Origin: Deltaproteobacteria bacterium
GTDB taxonomy: Bacteria > Desulfobacterota > DSM-4660 > Desulfatiglandales > Desulfatiglandaceae
Length of the DNA: 7,668 nucleotides
Assembly: GCA_018644785.1 (NCBI GenBank)
Contig: JABGPV010000240.1
Location: 1 to 7,668, forward strand
Direction: 5' to 3'
The translations under genes were made by a program, and so were the position numbers. The stretch's first letter is position 1; every line of letters starts with the position of its first letter. Positions 1-5,639 of this stretch are shown here, piece after piece. A model generated the notes under the pieces. It was not told the origin of the DNA, did not search any database, and was given only the letters and a program-made list of their open reading frames with translations.

Positions 1-824
1 ATCGGGGGAATAACACCTGCTGTATTCACCTTCAAAGGAAGGTGCGTTGTCTGCCCCCCATACATCTTTCGGCCCACCACCCGCTTGGCATATTGCACGG
101 GAATCCTTCTCTGCCCTCTCTCCACAAAAACGATGACCCCTACCACAACAACCATGAGGACCACAATAAGGGCCATGAAAAAAGGCGTTAACTCACCGGT
201 TCCCATGAGTCTGAAACTGTTCATCACCGCCACCGGAAGCCCGGCAACAATGCCCGAGTAGATGATCAAAGATATGCCGTTACCGATCCCTCTTTCTGTG
301 ATTTGCTCTCCCAGCCACATGAGAAAAGAAGTCCCTGCGGTAAGGGTAATGACGGTTAAAATACGAAATCCCCAACCGCCCACGGGCACCACCATCACAC
401 CCCCGGGACTGCTCATATTCTCAAGACCCACAGCAATACCGAAACCCTGAATAACACTAAGGATTACAGTTCCATACCGCGTATACTGCGTAATCTTTTT
501 TCGCCCCTGTTCCCCTTCCTTCTTAAGCTTTTCAAGATAGGGGACAACAACGGTCATCAATTCCAAAATGATGGACGCGCTGATGTAAGGCATGATCCCG
601 AGCGCCATAACCGACATCTGACTCAAAGCACCGCCGGAGAACATGTCAAAGAGTCCAAAAAGCGTCCCCTGCTTGGAACTAAAAAAAGCAGATAATGCAG
701 CCCCATCAATCCCAGGCGTTGGAATGTGACACCCGACTCGATAAACAGCCAGCATCATAAGAGTGAATAGAATTTTCTTCTTCAACTCCGGAATTTTGGG
801 AATATTCTGTAGGCCACCAATCAT
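1..824 (-). CDS. secY: Protein translocase subunit SecY (3' end cut by window)
   Basis: SecY forms the protein-conducting channel of the Sec translocon in the inner membrane, with SecE and SecG, and receives substrates from SecA or from ribosomes. The reading frame is open for 274 codons and runs off the left edge, so about 160 residues are missing compared with the usual 430-445. Visible membrane segments lie at about residues 17-34, 73-93, 116-134, 150-171, 183-202 and 213-234. The plug/TM2 region (MFSGGALSQM, then IMPYISASI) follows the first helix. Family hallmarks are TRYGT (115-119), WLGEQITERGIGNGIS (170-185) and the cytosolic loop ERGQRR (235-240). The ATG at 824 is fixed by an in-frame TGA directly before it. 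Its Shine-Dalgarno sequence is weak (GAGA, 7 nt spacing). It is the last gene of the window, 63 nt after rplO, as in most bacteria. Confidence 0.97.
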   Translation of the reverse strand, partial: MIGGLQNIPKIPELKKKILFTLMMLAVYRVGCHIPTPGIDGAALSAFFSSKQGTLFGLFDMFSGGALSQMSVMALGIMPYISASIILELMTVVVPYLEKLKKEGEQGRKKITQYTRYGTVILSVIQGFGIAVGLENMSSPGGVMVVPVGGWGFRILTVITLTAGTSFLMWLGEQITERGIGNGISLIIYSGIVAGLPVAVMNSFRLMGTGELTPFFMALIVVLMVVVVGVIVFVERGQRRIPVQYAKRVVGRKMYGGQTTHLPLKVNTAGVIPP

Positions 825-887
825 TCAATTATCTCGCATCATGGTTTTTTAAGGGAACCATCAAACTACGGGTAAGGCAAAAAAAAA
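825..887 (-). promoter_or_regulatory. rplO-secY spacer with T-tract, small hairpin and 5-codon ORF
   Basis: Seen on the minus strand: nine Ts (887-879) follow the rplO stop directly. A perfect 6-bp inverted repeat (ATGGTT/AACCAT, 861-856 with 846-841, 9-nt loop) follows. A five-codon ORF, Met-Met-Arg-Asp-Asn, then starts at 842 and its TGA (827-825) abuts the secY ATG. The T-tract has no strong hairpin before it, so I do not call it a terminator. Whether the mini-ORF is translated is unknown. It could deliver ribosomes to the weak secY ribosome-binding site, but this is inference. Confidence 0.3.
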
Positions 888-1328
888 CTAGAGAATTTCC
901 ACCTTGCCCCCGGCGCCCTCAATTTTCTCTCTTGCGGAATGGCTAATCTTGTGTATTCGAACCACCAGGGGATGAGAAATTTCGCCGCTGCCGAGCAACT
1001 TAACACCATCCAGCATCTTCCATACCAGGCCCGCTTCTTTCAACGCATCCGGATCCAGCTGGGTGTTGGGCTCAAAACGACTCAAATCACCCACATTAAC
1101 AACACTGTATTCTTTCCGAAAAGGATTCTTGAACCCACGCTTTGGCAGGCGCCGGTGTATGGGCATCTGGCCCCCTTCAAAACCCGGGCGAACACCCCCG
1201 CCGGAACGGGAATTCTGCCCCTTATGGCCGCGGCAGCTGGTTTTTCCATGTCCTGATCCGGGGCCCCTGCCAACTCTCTTTCGTCCACGTCTTGACCCTT
1301 CAGCGGGTGAAAGCTCATTAATCTTCAT
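888..1328 (-). CDS. rplO: 50S ribosomal protein L15
   Basis: L15 is a late-assembling 50S protein whose extended N-terminal arm threads into 23S rRNA. The 146-residue product has the usual length. The basic, glycine-rich N-terminus (residues 11-50, including [12 protein letters not shown] and GHKGQNSR) and the motif [17 protein letters not shown] (50-66) are diagnostic. The globular C-terminal domain follows, with [19 protein letters not shown] (123-141). The ATG at 1328 gives the conserved MKINEL start, with a GGGA-type ribosome-binding site upstream. It lies 18 nt after rpmD, in the standard L30-L15-SecY order. The stop is followed by nine Ts without a clear stem before them. Confidence 0.98.
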   Translation of the reverse strand: MKINELSPAEGSRRGRKRVGRGPGSGHGKTSCRGHKGQNSRSGGGVRPGFEGGQMPIHRRLPKRGFKNPFRKEYSVVNVGDLSRFEPNTQLDPDALKEAGLVWKMLDGVKLLGSGEISHPLVVRIHKISHSAREKIEGAGGKVEIL

Positions 1329-1346
1329 TGCCGTTTCCCATCTTTC

Positions 1347-1523
1347 TCAACCAACTTTTACCAGGAATGAAACTTTCTTGATCATACCCCTGATCGCCGG
1401 TGTATTTTTCAACTCAGCAGTTTTCCTCAACTTGGTCAGGCCGAGCCCTTTTAAAGTATCTCGAATTTTCTTGCTTCTACCAAGGCCGCTTTTTACAAGG
1501 GTAACTTTAATTGTCTCTTCCAT
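1347..1523 (-). CDS. rpmD: 50S ribosomal protein L30
   Basis: L30 is a small 50S protein that binds 23S rRNA. I translated this gene from the sequence: 58 residues, beginning [19 protein letters not shown] and ending SFLVKVG. The conserved pattern KVTLVKSxxGR (6-16), the segment [17 protein letters not shown] (24-40) and [11 protein letters not shown] (41-51) match the compact bacterial form with its alternating strands and helices. The start is ATG. The ribosome-binding region AAGAGAGCCTGAAA just upstream is repeated almost exactly ahead of rplE, with the same distance to the start codon. The gene sits between rpsE (67-nt gap) and rplO (18-nt gap), as expected. L30 is absent from some bacteria, so its presence is a mild lineage marker. 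Confidence 0.96.
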   Translation of the reverse strand: MEETIKVTLVKSGLGRSKKIRDTLKGLGLTKLRKTAELKNTPAIRGMIKKVSFLVKVG

Positions 1524-1539
1524 GATTTCAGGCTCTCTT
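1516..1539 (-). repeat. Translation-initiation cassette, copy 1 (rpmD)
   Basis: On the minus strand the 14-mer AAGAGAGCCTGAAA (1539-1526) is followed by two bases and the rpmD ATG at 1523. The same 14-mer, with the same 2-nt distance to a start-type codon, occurs at 4475-4462 before rplE. Over 24 nt the two copies agree at 21 positions. AGAGAG is the probable Shine-Dalgarno element here. Confidence 0.6.
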
Positions 1540-1581
1540 ACAAAAGCATTGGAAACAAATTCAATTGCGAAACTATTTCCA

Positions 1582-1600
1582 TTATTGAACGTTATTGAAC
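1582..1600 (-). repeat. 9-bp tandem repeat at the rpsE stop codon
   Basis: GTTCAATAA occurs twice in tandem with one base between (minus strand 1600-1592 and 1590-1582). The first copy carries the last two codons and the TAA stop of rpsE. It looks like a small slippage duplication, with no known role. Confidence 0.5.
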
Positions 1601-2110
1601 CGTTGACGTCTCAGCCCCGCCCGCGTTTTCCAGGACCTTTCCTCTTCGGGCCATGATTTCGGCCGGATCACGCAGAGACCTTAATCCTTTGACGGTCGCT
1701 TTTACAATATTGTGCGCGTTATGGGAACCCAGGCACTTCGTCAGAATATTCTGTACCCCTGCCGCCTCCAACACTGCGCGGACACCCCCACCGGCAATCA
1801 GGCCTGTACCCGGACCTGCAGGCTTTAATAGAACACGGCCCGCACCCCATTTCCCGATAATCTCATAGGGAATAGAGGACTCATGCAAATTGACCGTGGT
1901 CATGTCCTTCCGGGCCTTTTCGATACCCTTCCTGATCGCGTCGGGCACCTGATTTGCTTTACCAAGTCCACAACCCACCGTCCCATTGCCATCACCCACA
2001 ACGACGATGGCGCTAAAACTGAACCGTCGGCCACCTTTTACAACCTTTGCCACTCGGTTAATGTGGACCACCTTTTCAATTAGCTGAACTTCATCATCTC
2101 CTTCAAACAA
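1592..2110 (-). CDS. rpsE: 30S ribosomal protein S5
   Basis: S5 lies on the solvent side of the 30S subunit near the mRNA entry and helix 34, and contributes to decoding accuracy. The 172-residue product has the N-terminal dsRNA-binding-like domain. Its hallmark [19 protein letters not shown] (23-41) includes the loop where spectinomycin-resistance mutations arise in other bacteria. [18 protein letters not shown] (45-62) follows. The C-terminal domain contains [15 protein letters not shown] (89-103) and [13 protein letters not shown] (107-119). The start is a TTG at 2110: an in-frame TAG lies 15 nt upstream, no in-frame ATG or GTG precedes residue 14, and GGGGAG is well placed before the TTG. 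An unusually long 129-nt spacer separates it from rplR. Confidence 0.97.
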   Translation of the reverse strand: MFEGDDEVQLIEKVVHINRVAKVVKGGRRFSFSAIVVVGDGNGTVGCGLGKANQVPDAIRKGIEKARKDMTTVNLHESSIPYEIIGKWGAGRVLLKPAGPGTGLIAGGGVRAVLEAAGVQNILTKCLGSHNAHNIVKATVKGLRSLRDPAEIMARRGKVLENAGGAETSTVQ

Positions 2111-2239
2111 TGGAACTCTCCCCTACCCTTCGTCAGAAACCGCATTTTTGGCTCGCAAATCCATTTCTTAAAGCCGGATGACGAACCCCAAAACTCTAAT
2201 TCGTTTCCCTCAGTCACAAAACCCGGAAAACCGGCCGCA
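2111..2239 (-). promoter_or_regulatory. Long rplR-rpsE spacer with possible leader structures
   Basis: At 129 nt this is the longest gap in the window. Seen on the minus strand: a CCGG-TTTT-CCGG mini-hairpin just after the rplR stop (2234-2223) and a third CCGG further on. A 7-bp pairing TTCGTCA/TGACGAA (2185-2179 with 2135-2129) encloses a GGCT/AGCC stem. TTCGT can instead pair with an upstream ACGAA (2204-2200). The 3' arm of the 7-bp stem lies next to the rpsE Shine-Dalgarno sequence. A 7-bp match in 129 nt can arise by chance, so regulation is only a possibility. No convincing promoter was found. Confidence 0.3.
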
Positions 2240-2608
2240 TCAAAATTGAAGTCCGCTTTCCCTCGCCGCATTTGACAGGGATTCTAAACGTCCATGGTAT
2301 AAAAAACCATTTCGATCAAATGCAATTTTCGTTATCCCTTTTGCAAGGACCGCAGCTCCAATGGCTTTCCCAACGATGGCGGCGCCTTTCTTGTTGCCCC
2401 CATTCTTGCCGATCTCAGAAGCCAGATCTTTTGACAGAGAAGAGACCTCAACCAGAGTCTGACCTGTCGTATCATCAATCAGCTGAGCATAAATATGCTT
2501 CCCGCTCCTGAAAACACACAGTCGAGGCTTCTCTGAGCTTCCCTTCACGCGCTTTCTAACACGCATTTTACGTTTTAGTCTTCTCTTCCCACTACTCGCA
2601 GCACCCAT
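2240..2608 (-). CDS. rplR: 50S ribosomal protein L18
   Basis: L18 binds 5S rRNA together with L5 and L25-type proteins in the 50S central protuberance. The chosen 122-residue form has the basic N-terminal tail (KRRLKRKMRVRKRVKG, 8-23), then EKPRLCVFRSGKHIYAQLIDD (26-46), and the C-terminal block FDRNGFLYHGR (97-107) ending in NAARESGLQF, a near-invariant terminus. I chose the ATG at 2608 because AAGGGA sits 8 nt before it and the protein then has family length. A TTG at 2638 would add ten residues (HEQSEGIAE and so on) with no homologous counterpart or ribosome-binding site. It follows rplF by 35 nt and precedes the 129-nt spacer before rpsE. Confidence 0.96.
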   Translation of the reverse strand: MGAASSGKRRLKRKMRVRKRVKGSSEKPRLCVFRSGKHIYAQLIDDTTGQTLVEVSSLSKDLASEIGKNGGNKKGAAIVGKAIGAAVLAKGITKIAFDRNGFLYHGRLESLSNAARESGLQF

Positions 2609-2643
2609 TTCGGCAATCCCTTCACTCTGTTCGTGCAATCTTG

Positions 2644-3183
2644 TTAAGCGGCCGCTCCAGCCTTTCCTGCCTTTCTCCGAATCATTTCATCCGCATATTT
2701 AATCCCTTTGCCTTTGTAAGGCTCAGGCTTACGCAAACTTCGAATTTTAGCGGCTGTCCTGCCCAGTAATTCCTTATCGATTCCCATCAGCAAAATCTTG
2801 TTCTTTTCTACGTTTGCATCAATGCCATCAGGAAGTTCGAAATGAACGGGATTCGAATATCCCAGGTTGAATATGGTGGTCCTACCTTTCAGTTCCGCCC
2901 GGTACCCAACACCCACAATTTCCAACGCCCTTTCAAACCCTTTGGTCACACCCGTGACCATGTTCAAAACAAGCGCCCCGAAAAGCCCGTGAATCGCCCG
3001 CGTTTCCCGGTGATTATCGCTCACGGACAGCAACAGGTTTTCATCATTAATTTCAACCTTAATCTTATTGTGTATGCGGCGTTGAAGGACACCTTTCGGC
3101 CCTTTTACGGTCATCATATCCCCGTTCATCTTGACCTCAACACCCTTTGCTATAGGGATGGGCCGCTTGCCTATGCGTGACAT
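2644..3183 (-). CDS. rplF: 50S ribosomal protein L6
   Basis: L6 sits near the GTPase-associated and sarcin-ricin regions of the 50S subunit and consists of two related RNA-binding domains. The 179-residue product has typical length. It starts MSRIGKRPIPI and includes TVKGPKG (25-31), ALEIVGVGYRAELKG (86-100), NLGYSNPV (106-113), and the diagnostic C-terminal block RKPEPYKGKGIKY (151-163), followed by a basic tail ending KAGKAGAAA. The ATG at 3183 has a strong GGAGGT ribosome-binding site five bases upstream. The gap from rpsH is 42 nt and shows nothing notable. The gap to rplR is 35 nt, the normal spc order S8-L6-L18. Confidence 0.98.
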   Translation of the reverse strand: MSRIGKRPIPIAKGVEVKMNGDMMTVKGPKGVLQRRIHNKIKVEINDENLLLSVSDNHRETRAIHGLFGALVLNMVTGVTKGFERALEIVGVGYRAELKGRTTIFNLGYSNPVHFELPDGIDANVEKNKILLMGIDKELLGRTAAKIRSLRKPEPYKGKGIKYADEMIRRKAGKAGAAA

Positions 3184-3225
3184 CAGAAACCTCCGGATTT
3201 TTGCATTAAACGATATCTTGAGAAT

Positions 3226-3624
3226 CTACCAAACAGCGCAGAGAATTTCACCACCCACCTTTTGTTTCCGCGCCTCGCGATCCGTCATGATCCCTTTAGA
3301 GGTCGAAACAATATTCACACCGTACCCGTTTAGCACTTCGGGTATTTCATTATAACCCGCATAAACACGGCAGCTTGGCTTGCTGATCCGTTTGAGCCCT
3401 TCAATGACGGGAATGCCGTCCTTATCAAATTTCAGAAATACCCTGATGTATCGATGCTTACCATCAGAAATGATTCTGAGATTCTTGATATAGCCCTCTG
3501 ACTTAAGCACATTGGCCAAATTTATTTTTAACGTGGAACTCGGAATGTTAACAATTTCATGTGCTGCCTGCAGCGCGTTTCGAATACGCGTCAGCATATC
3601 AGCAACCGGATCCGTCATACCCAT
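3226..3624 (-). CDS. rpsH: 30S ribosomal protein S8
   Basis: S8 is a primary 16S rRNA-binding protein of the 30S platform, binding helix 21. In E. coli it is also the translational repressor of the spc operon. The 132-residue product is full length: [17 protein letters not shown] (1-17), IPSSTLK (27-33), [10 protein letters not shown] (79-88), and the C-terminal rRNA-contact motif [13 protein letters not shown] (107-119), ending GGEILCAVW. The ATG at 3624 gives the common MGMTDP start. A second ATG two codons on is possible. A GC-rich 7-bp hairpin lies in the leader about 28 nt before the start, a plausible place for control. It follows the zinc-type rpsN by 66 nt. Confidence 0.98.
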   Translation of the reverse strand: MGMTDPVADMLTRIRNALQAAHEIVNIPSSTLKINLANVLKSEGYIKNLRIISDGKHRYIRVFLKFDKDGIPVIEGLKRISKPSCRVYAGYNEIPEVLNGYGVNIVSTSKGIMTDREARKQKVGGEILCAVW

Positions 3625-3651
3625 TGTTCACTCTGCCCCCTGATTACTATG

Positions 3652-3675
3652 AACCCGGACCACTCTACCCGGGTT
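3652..3675 (-). promoter_or_regulatory. Hairpin in the rpsN-rpsH spacer
   Basis: On the minus strand AACCCGG (3675-3669) pairs perfectly with CCGGGTT (3658-3652) across a 10-nt loop. No T-run follows, so it does not look like an intrinsic terminator. It lies between the rpsN stop and the G-rich ribosome-binding region of rpsH. It could affect rpsH initiation or mRNA processing, but nothing in the sequence proves this. Confidence 0.4.
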
Positions 3676-3690
3676 GAAGAATTCCAAAAT

Positions 3691-3876
3691 TTACCAGCTC
3701 GATTTAACCACCCCAGGGAGTTCTCCTCTTGAGGCCATGCTCCTGAAACAGATTCGGCAAATCCCGAATGTCCTTAAATAGGCCCTCCGCCGTCCACATA
3801 TCGGGCAGCGGTTGTACTGACGGCTCGAAAACTTTGGTTTCCTTCGGGCTTTTACAATAAGCGACTTCCTAGCCAA
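3691..3876 (-). CDS. rpsN: 30S ribosomal protein S14, zinc-binding (type Z)
   Basis: S14 assembles into the head of the 30S subunit beside S3 and S10. This is the short 61-residue zinc form (often named rpsZ or rpsN1). Cys24-Pro-Ile-Cys27 and Cys40-Arg-Ile-Cys43 form the zinc ribbon, and RELPG-like [13 protein letters not shown] (49-61) ends the protein. E. coli has instead a long, cysteine-free S14 of about 100 residues. The start is TTG at 3876: it places Met exactly before the conserved [15 protein letters not shown], a GAGGGGG ribosome-binding site lies 5 nt upstream, and no ATG is available in frame. It follows rplE by 28 nt and precedes rpsH by 66 nt. Confidence 0.97.
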   Translation of the reverse strand: MARKSLIVKARRKPKFSSRQYNRCPICGRRRAYLRTFGICRICFRSMASRGELPGVVKSSW

Positions 3877-3904
3877 AATAACCCCCTCATTTAATAAAAC
3901 TGCA

Positions 3905-4444
3905 TTAGTTCCGGAAAGGCATCCCCAAATGCCTCAGCATAAACCGACTTTCTTCATCGGTTCCAGCCGTGGTGACGAAGGTAATGTTCAGGCCTTTTAT
4001 TTTATCAACCTTGTCATAGTCGATCTCAGGAAATACGATAAATTCCTTTACGCCAATACTGCAATTCCCTCTGCCATCAAAAATCTTAGCCTTAATGCCC
4101 CGAAAATCGCGAACACGCGCAAGCGATGCATTGAAAAGCTTATCCACAAATTCGTACATACGCTCCCGCCTGAGCGTTACCATACAACCGATCGGCATGC
4201 CTTCTCTCAGTTTAAAGCCGGCGATGGATTTTCTGGCTTTGGTAACAACGGCCTTTTGGCCGGCAATCATACTGAGTTCATTGACGCCGGCATCAAGGAT
4301 TTTGATATTCTGGATCGCTTCACCGAGACCCATATTTAAGACGACTTTTTCGATTCGAGGTACCGCCATGATGCTCGGATATTTGAACTCCTCCATCATA
4401 GCAGGCACCACTTCAGAATTATATTTTTCCTTCAATCGAGACAA
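3905..4444 (-). CDS. rplE: 50S ribosomal protein L5
   Basis: L5 binds 5S rRNA in the 50S central protuberance and contacts P-site tRNA and the S13 bridge. Diagnostic segments, counted from the start chosen here, include [16 protein letters not shown] (28-43), [16 protein letters not shown] (72-87), [11 protein letters not shown] (89-99), [18 protein letters not shown] (110-127), [17 protein letters not shown] (137-153), and the LGMPFRN terminus. I chose TTG at 4444, giving [13 protein letters not shown] and 179 residues, the same length as E. coli L5. GGAGG (4457-4453) lies 8 nt before it. A second in-frame TTG at 4459 adds five residues (MEDES) and has its own GAGAG element, part of a cassette shared with rpmD, so dual initiation is possible. 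The ATG at 4452 is out of frame and soon stops. Confidence 0.96.
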   Translation of the reverse strand: MSRLKEKYNSEVVPAMMEEFKYPSIMAVPRIEKVVLNMGLGEAIQNIKILDAGVNELSMIAGQKAVVTKARKSIAGFKLREGMPIGCMVTLRRERMYEFVDKLFNASLARVRDFRGIKAKIFDGRGNCSIGVKEFIVFPEIDYDKVDKIKGLNITFVTTAGTDEESRFMLRHLGMPFRN

Positions 4445-4558
4445 CGACTCATCCTCCAAGGTTTCAGGCTCTCTTTATGTGGACCTGGAAAATATCTGGT
4501 TAAATCAAAGCGCGGGAGGCAAGGTTCAAAGCTGCGTGTATCGTTCAACAGAACTTGC
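4445..4558 (-). promoter_or_regulatory. rplX-rplE leader with alternative stems (candidate S8 control site)
   Basis: The 114-nt spacer before rplE can form two exclusive structures on the minus strand. GTTC-TGTT-GAAC (4554-4543) is a local 4-bp hairpin. Alternatively GCAAGTTC (4558-4551) pairs with GAACCTTGC (4527-4519), 8 bp with one bulged base. In E. coli, S8 represses the spc operon by binding the mRNA around the rplE start, so the position is right. I could not identify a clear copy of the 16S helix 21 S8 motif, so the assignment rests on location only. Confidence 0.35.
4452..4475 (-). repeat. Translation-initiation cassette, copy 2 (rplE)
   Basis: On the minus strand AAGAGAGCCTGAAA (4475-4462) plus two bases leads to an in-frame TTG at 4459 and then GGAGGA. 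This matches the rpmD start region (1539-1516) at 21 of 24 positions. The GGAGG at the 3' end of this copy also serves as the Shine-Dalgarno sequence for the TTG at 4444. Confidence 0.6.
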
Positions 4559-4888
4559 CTACTTGTCTAGTGGTTCTCCGCATTTCTTACAAACACGCAC
4601 CCTCGACCCATCCTCCAACACGTTCTTACCGATACGTGTCGGCTCAGCGCATTTATCACAAACAAGCATCACATTTGAAATCTTCAGAGGTGCTTCCTTT
4701 TCAATGATGCCACCCTGTCCCGTCTGCGGGTTCGGCTTGGAATGCCTTTTGATCATGTTGATTTTTTCAACAATCAACTTTTCCTTCTCGACATCAACCT
4801 TCAAAACCGTGCCGATTTTCCCTTTTTCTTTTCCAACCAGCACAATGATTTTGTCATTTTTTTTTATTCTTGGATGTTTTTTCCGCAC
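4559..4888 (-). CDS. rplX: 50S ribosomal protein L24, zinc-ribbon form
   Basis: L24 is an assembly-initiator protein that binds the 5' domain of 23S rRNA near the exit of the peptide tunnel. The product has an N-terminal KOW-type segment (IKKNDKIIVLVGKEKGKIGTV, 8-28), then VEKINMIKRHSKPN (40-53) and GGIIEKEAPLKISNVMLVC (59-77). Four cysteines, CDKC (77-80) and CKKC (100-103), form a zinc ribbon that E. coli L24 lacks. The start chosen is GTG at 4888 (109 residues), because AGGAG lies exactly 8 nt before it. A GTG at 4924 would add twelve non-conserved residues without a ribosome-binding site. The 5' coding region contains A9 and A6 runs. It lies 56 nt after rplN. Confidence 0.95.
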   Translation of the reverse strand: MRKKHPRIKKNDKIIVLVGKEKGKIGTVLKVDVEKEKLIVEKINMIKRHSKPNPQTGQGGIIEKEAPLKISNVMLVCDKCAEPTRIGKNVLEDGSRVRVCKKCGEPLDK

Positions 4889-4944
4889 GCCAAATACTCC
4901 TACCCGAAAAATTCCAGGTCCCACAAAAAAAAATCAACCGCTTT

Positions 4945-5313
4945 TTAAAGAACTTCCGGAGCCAGAGAAATAATTTTCATGAAGTTCTTACCCCTTAATT
5001 CTCTTGCAACCGGTCCAAATATTCTCGTCCCAATAGGTTCGCTTTGCTCGTTGATTAAGACCGCGGAGTTGTCATCAAATTTAATATGAGATCCATCAGG
5101 CCTGTTGATCTCCTTTGCTGTTCTGACAATGACCGCTTTGACCACATCGCCTTTTTTTACTTTGGAGTTGGGCATTGCCTCCTTAACCGCCACGACGATA
5201 ACATCTCCAACATACGCATATCGTCTTTTGGATCCACCCAAAACCTTTATACAGGAGACAACCTTGGCTCCGGAATTATCGGCTATTCTTAATCTCGTTT
5301 CAGTCTGTATCAT
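4945..5313 (-). CDS. rplN: 50S ribosomal protein L14
   Basis: L14 lies at the subunit interface of the 50S particle, contacts 16S rRNA in bridge B8 and is the site where the silencing factor RsfS binds. The 122-residue length is standard. Hallmarks are [17 protein letters not shown] (1-17), [23 protein letters not shown] (24-46), [14 protein letters not shown] (52-65), and [10 protein letters not shown] (79-88) through [13 protein letters not shown] (96-108). The ATG at 5313 has GGAG 8 nt upstream. In E. coli this is the first gene of the spc operon, with its own promoter before it. Here only 34 nt separate it from rpsQ, which leaves little room for one. Confidence 0.98.
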   Translation of the reverse strand: MIQTETRLRIADNSGAKVVSCIKVLGGSKRRYAYVGDVIVVAVKEAMPNSKVKKGDVVKAVIVRTAKEINRPDGSHIKFDDNSAVLINEQSEPIGTRIFGPVARELRGKNFMKIISLAPEVL

Positions 5314-5347
5314 CTGCTCAGCTCCGATGAATCAATATCGCGTTTTA

Positions 5348-5614
5348 TTAGTCCGCGATATTCCCCTTCTCAATAATATCAGCTACTGCCCATCTTTTGC
5401 GCTTACTGATGGGACGGCTTTCAACAATTTTCACTTTATCACCAATACCACAACTGTTTTGGGGATCATGGGCCATATATTTGGAACGTTTCCGTAGGTA
5501 CTTTCCATAGGTCGCATGCTTTGTTAACCGTTCAACCATTACCAGAACGGTTTTATTTGCCTGATTACCCATAACCGTGCCAACCAGTTTTCTTTGCTGT
5601 CCACGCTCTGCCAT
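5348..5614 (-). CDS. rpsQ: 30S ribosomal protein S17
   Basis: S17 is an early-binding 30S protein with an OB fold that contacts 16S rRNA helices 7 and 11. The 88-residue product shows [24 protein letters not shown] (10-33), [15 protein letters not shown] (36-50) and [21 protein letters not shown] (55-75), all family hallmarks. I chose ATG at 5614. A GTG one codon upstream would be too close to the GAGGG element. The gene follows rpmC by 25 nt and precedes rplN by 33 nt. It is the last S10-operon gene in the E. coli layout. Confidence 0.97.
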   Translation of the reverse strand: MAERGQQRKLVGTVMGNQANKTVLVMVERLTKHATYGKYLRKRSKYMAHDPQNSCGIGDKVKIVESRPISKRKRWAVADIIEKGNIAD

Positions 5615-5639
5615 CACACCCTCATGTTATTTGCCCATT

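Noticed and set aside
262..450. Plus-strand ORF of 62 codons
   Set aside because: It is antisense to secY, which I translated without interruption through this region.
879..887. T9 tract after rplO as an intrinsic terminator
   Set aside because: No stable GC-rich hairpin precedes it, and termination here would cut off secY, which is normally cotranscribed.
2080..2271. Minus-strand ORF of 63 codons spanning the rplR-rpsE spacer
   Set aside because: It overlaps the end of rplR and the start of rpsE in another frame, has no ribosome-binding site worth noting and no family resemblance. I kept the region as a spacer.
2609..2638. TTG start at 2638 for rplR
   Set aside because: It adds ten non-conserved residues and has no ribosome-binding site. 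The ATG at 2608 has AAGGGA at good spacing and gives family length.
4889..4924. GTG start at 4924 for rplX
   Set aside because: The extra twelve residues are not typical of L24, and a T9 run rather than a ribosome-binding site lies directly upstream. GTG at 4888 has AGGAG 8 nt before it.
4925..4933. T9 tract after rplN as an intrinsic terminator
   Set aside because: No hairpin precedes the tract, and rplX and the rest of the spc genes follow closely.
4095..4973. Plus-strand ORF of 292 codons
   Set aside because: It is antisense to rplE, the leader and rplX, has no recognisable domain and low-complexity Ser/Phe/Pro content. It is a shadow of real genes.
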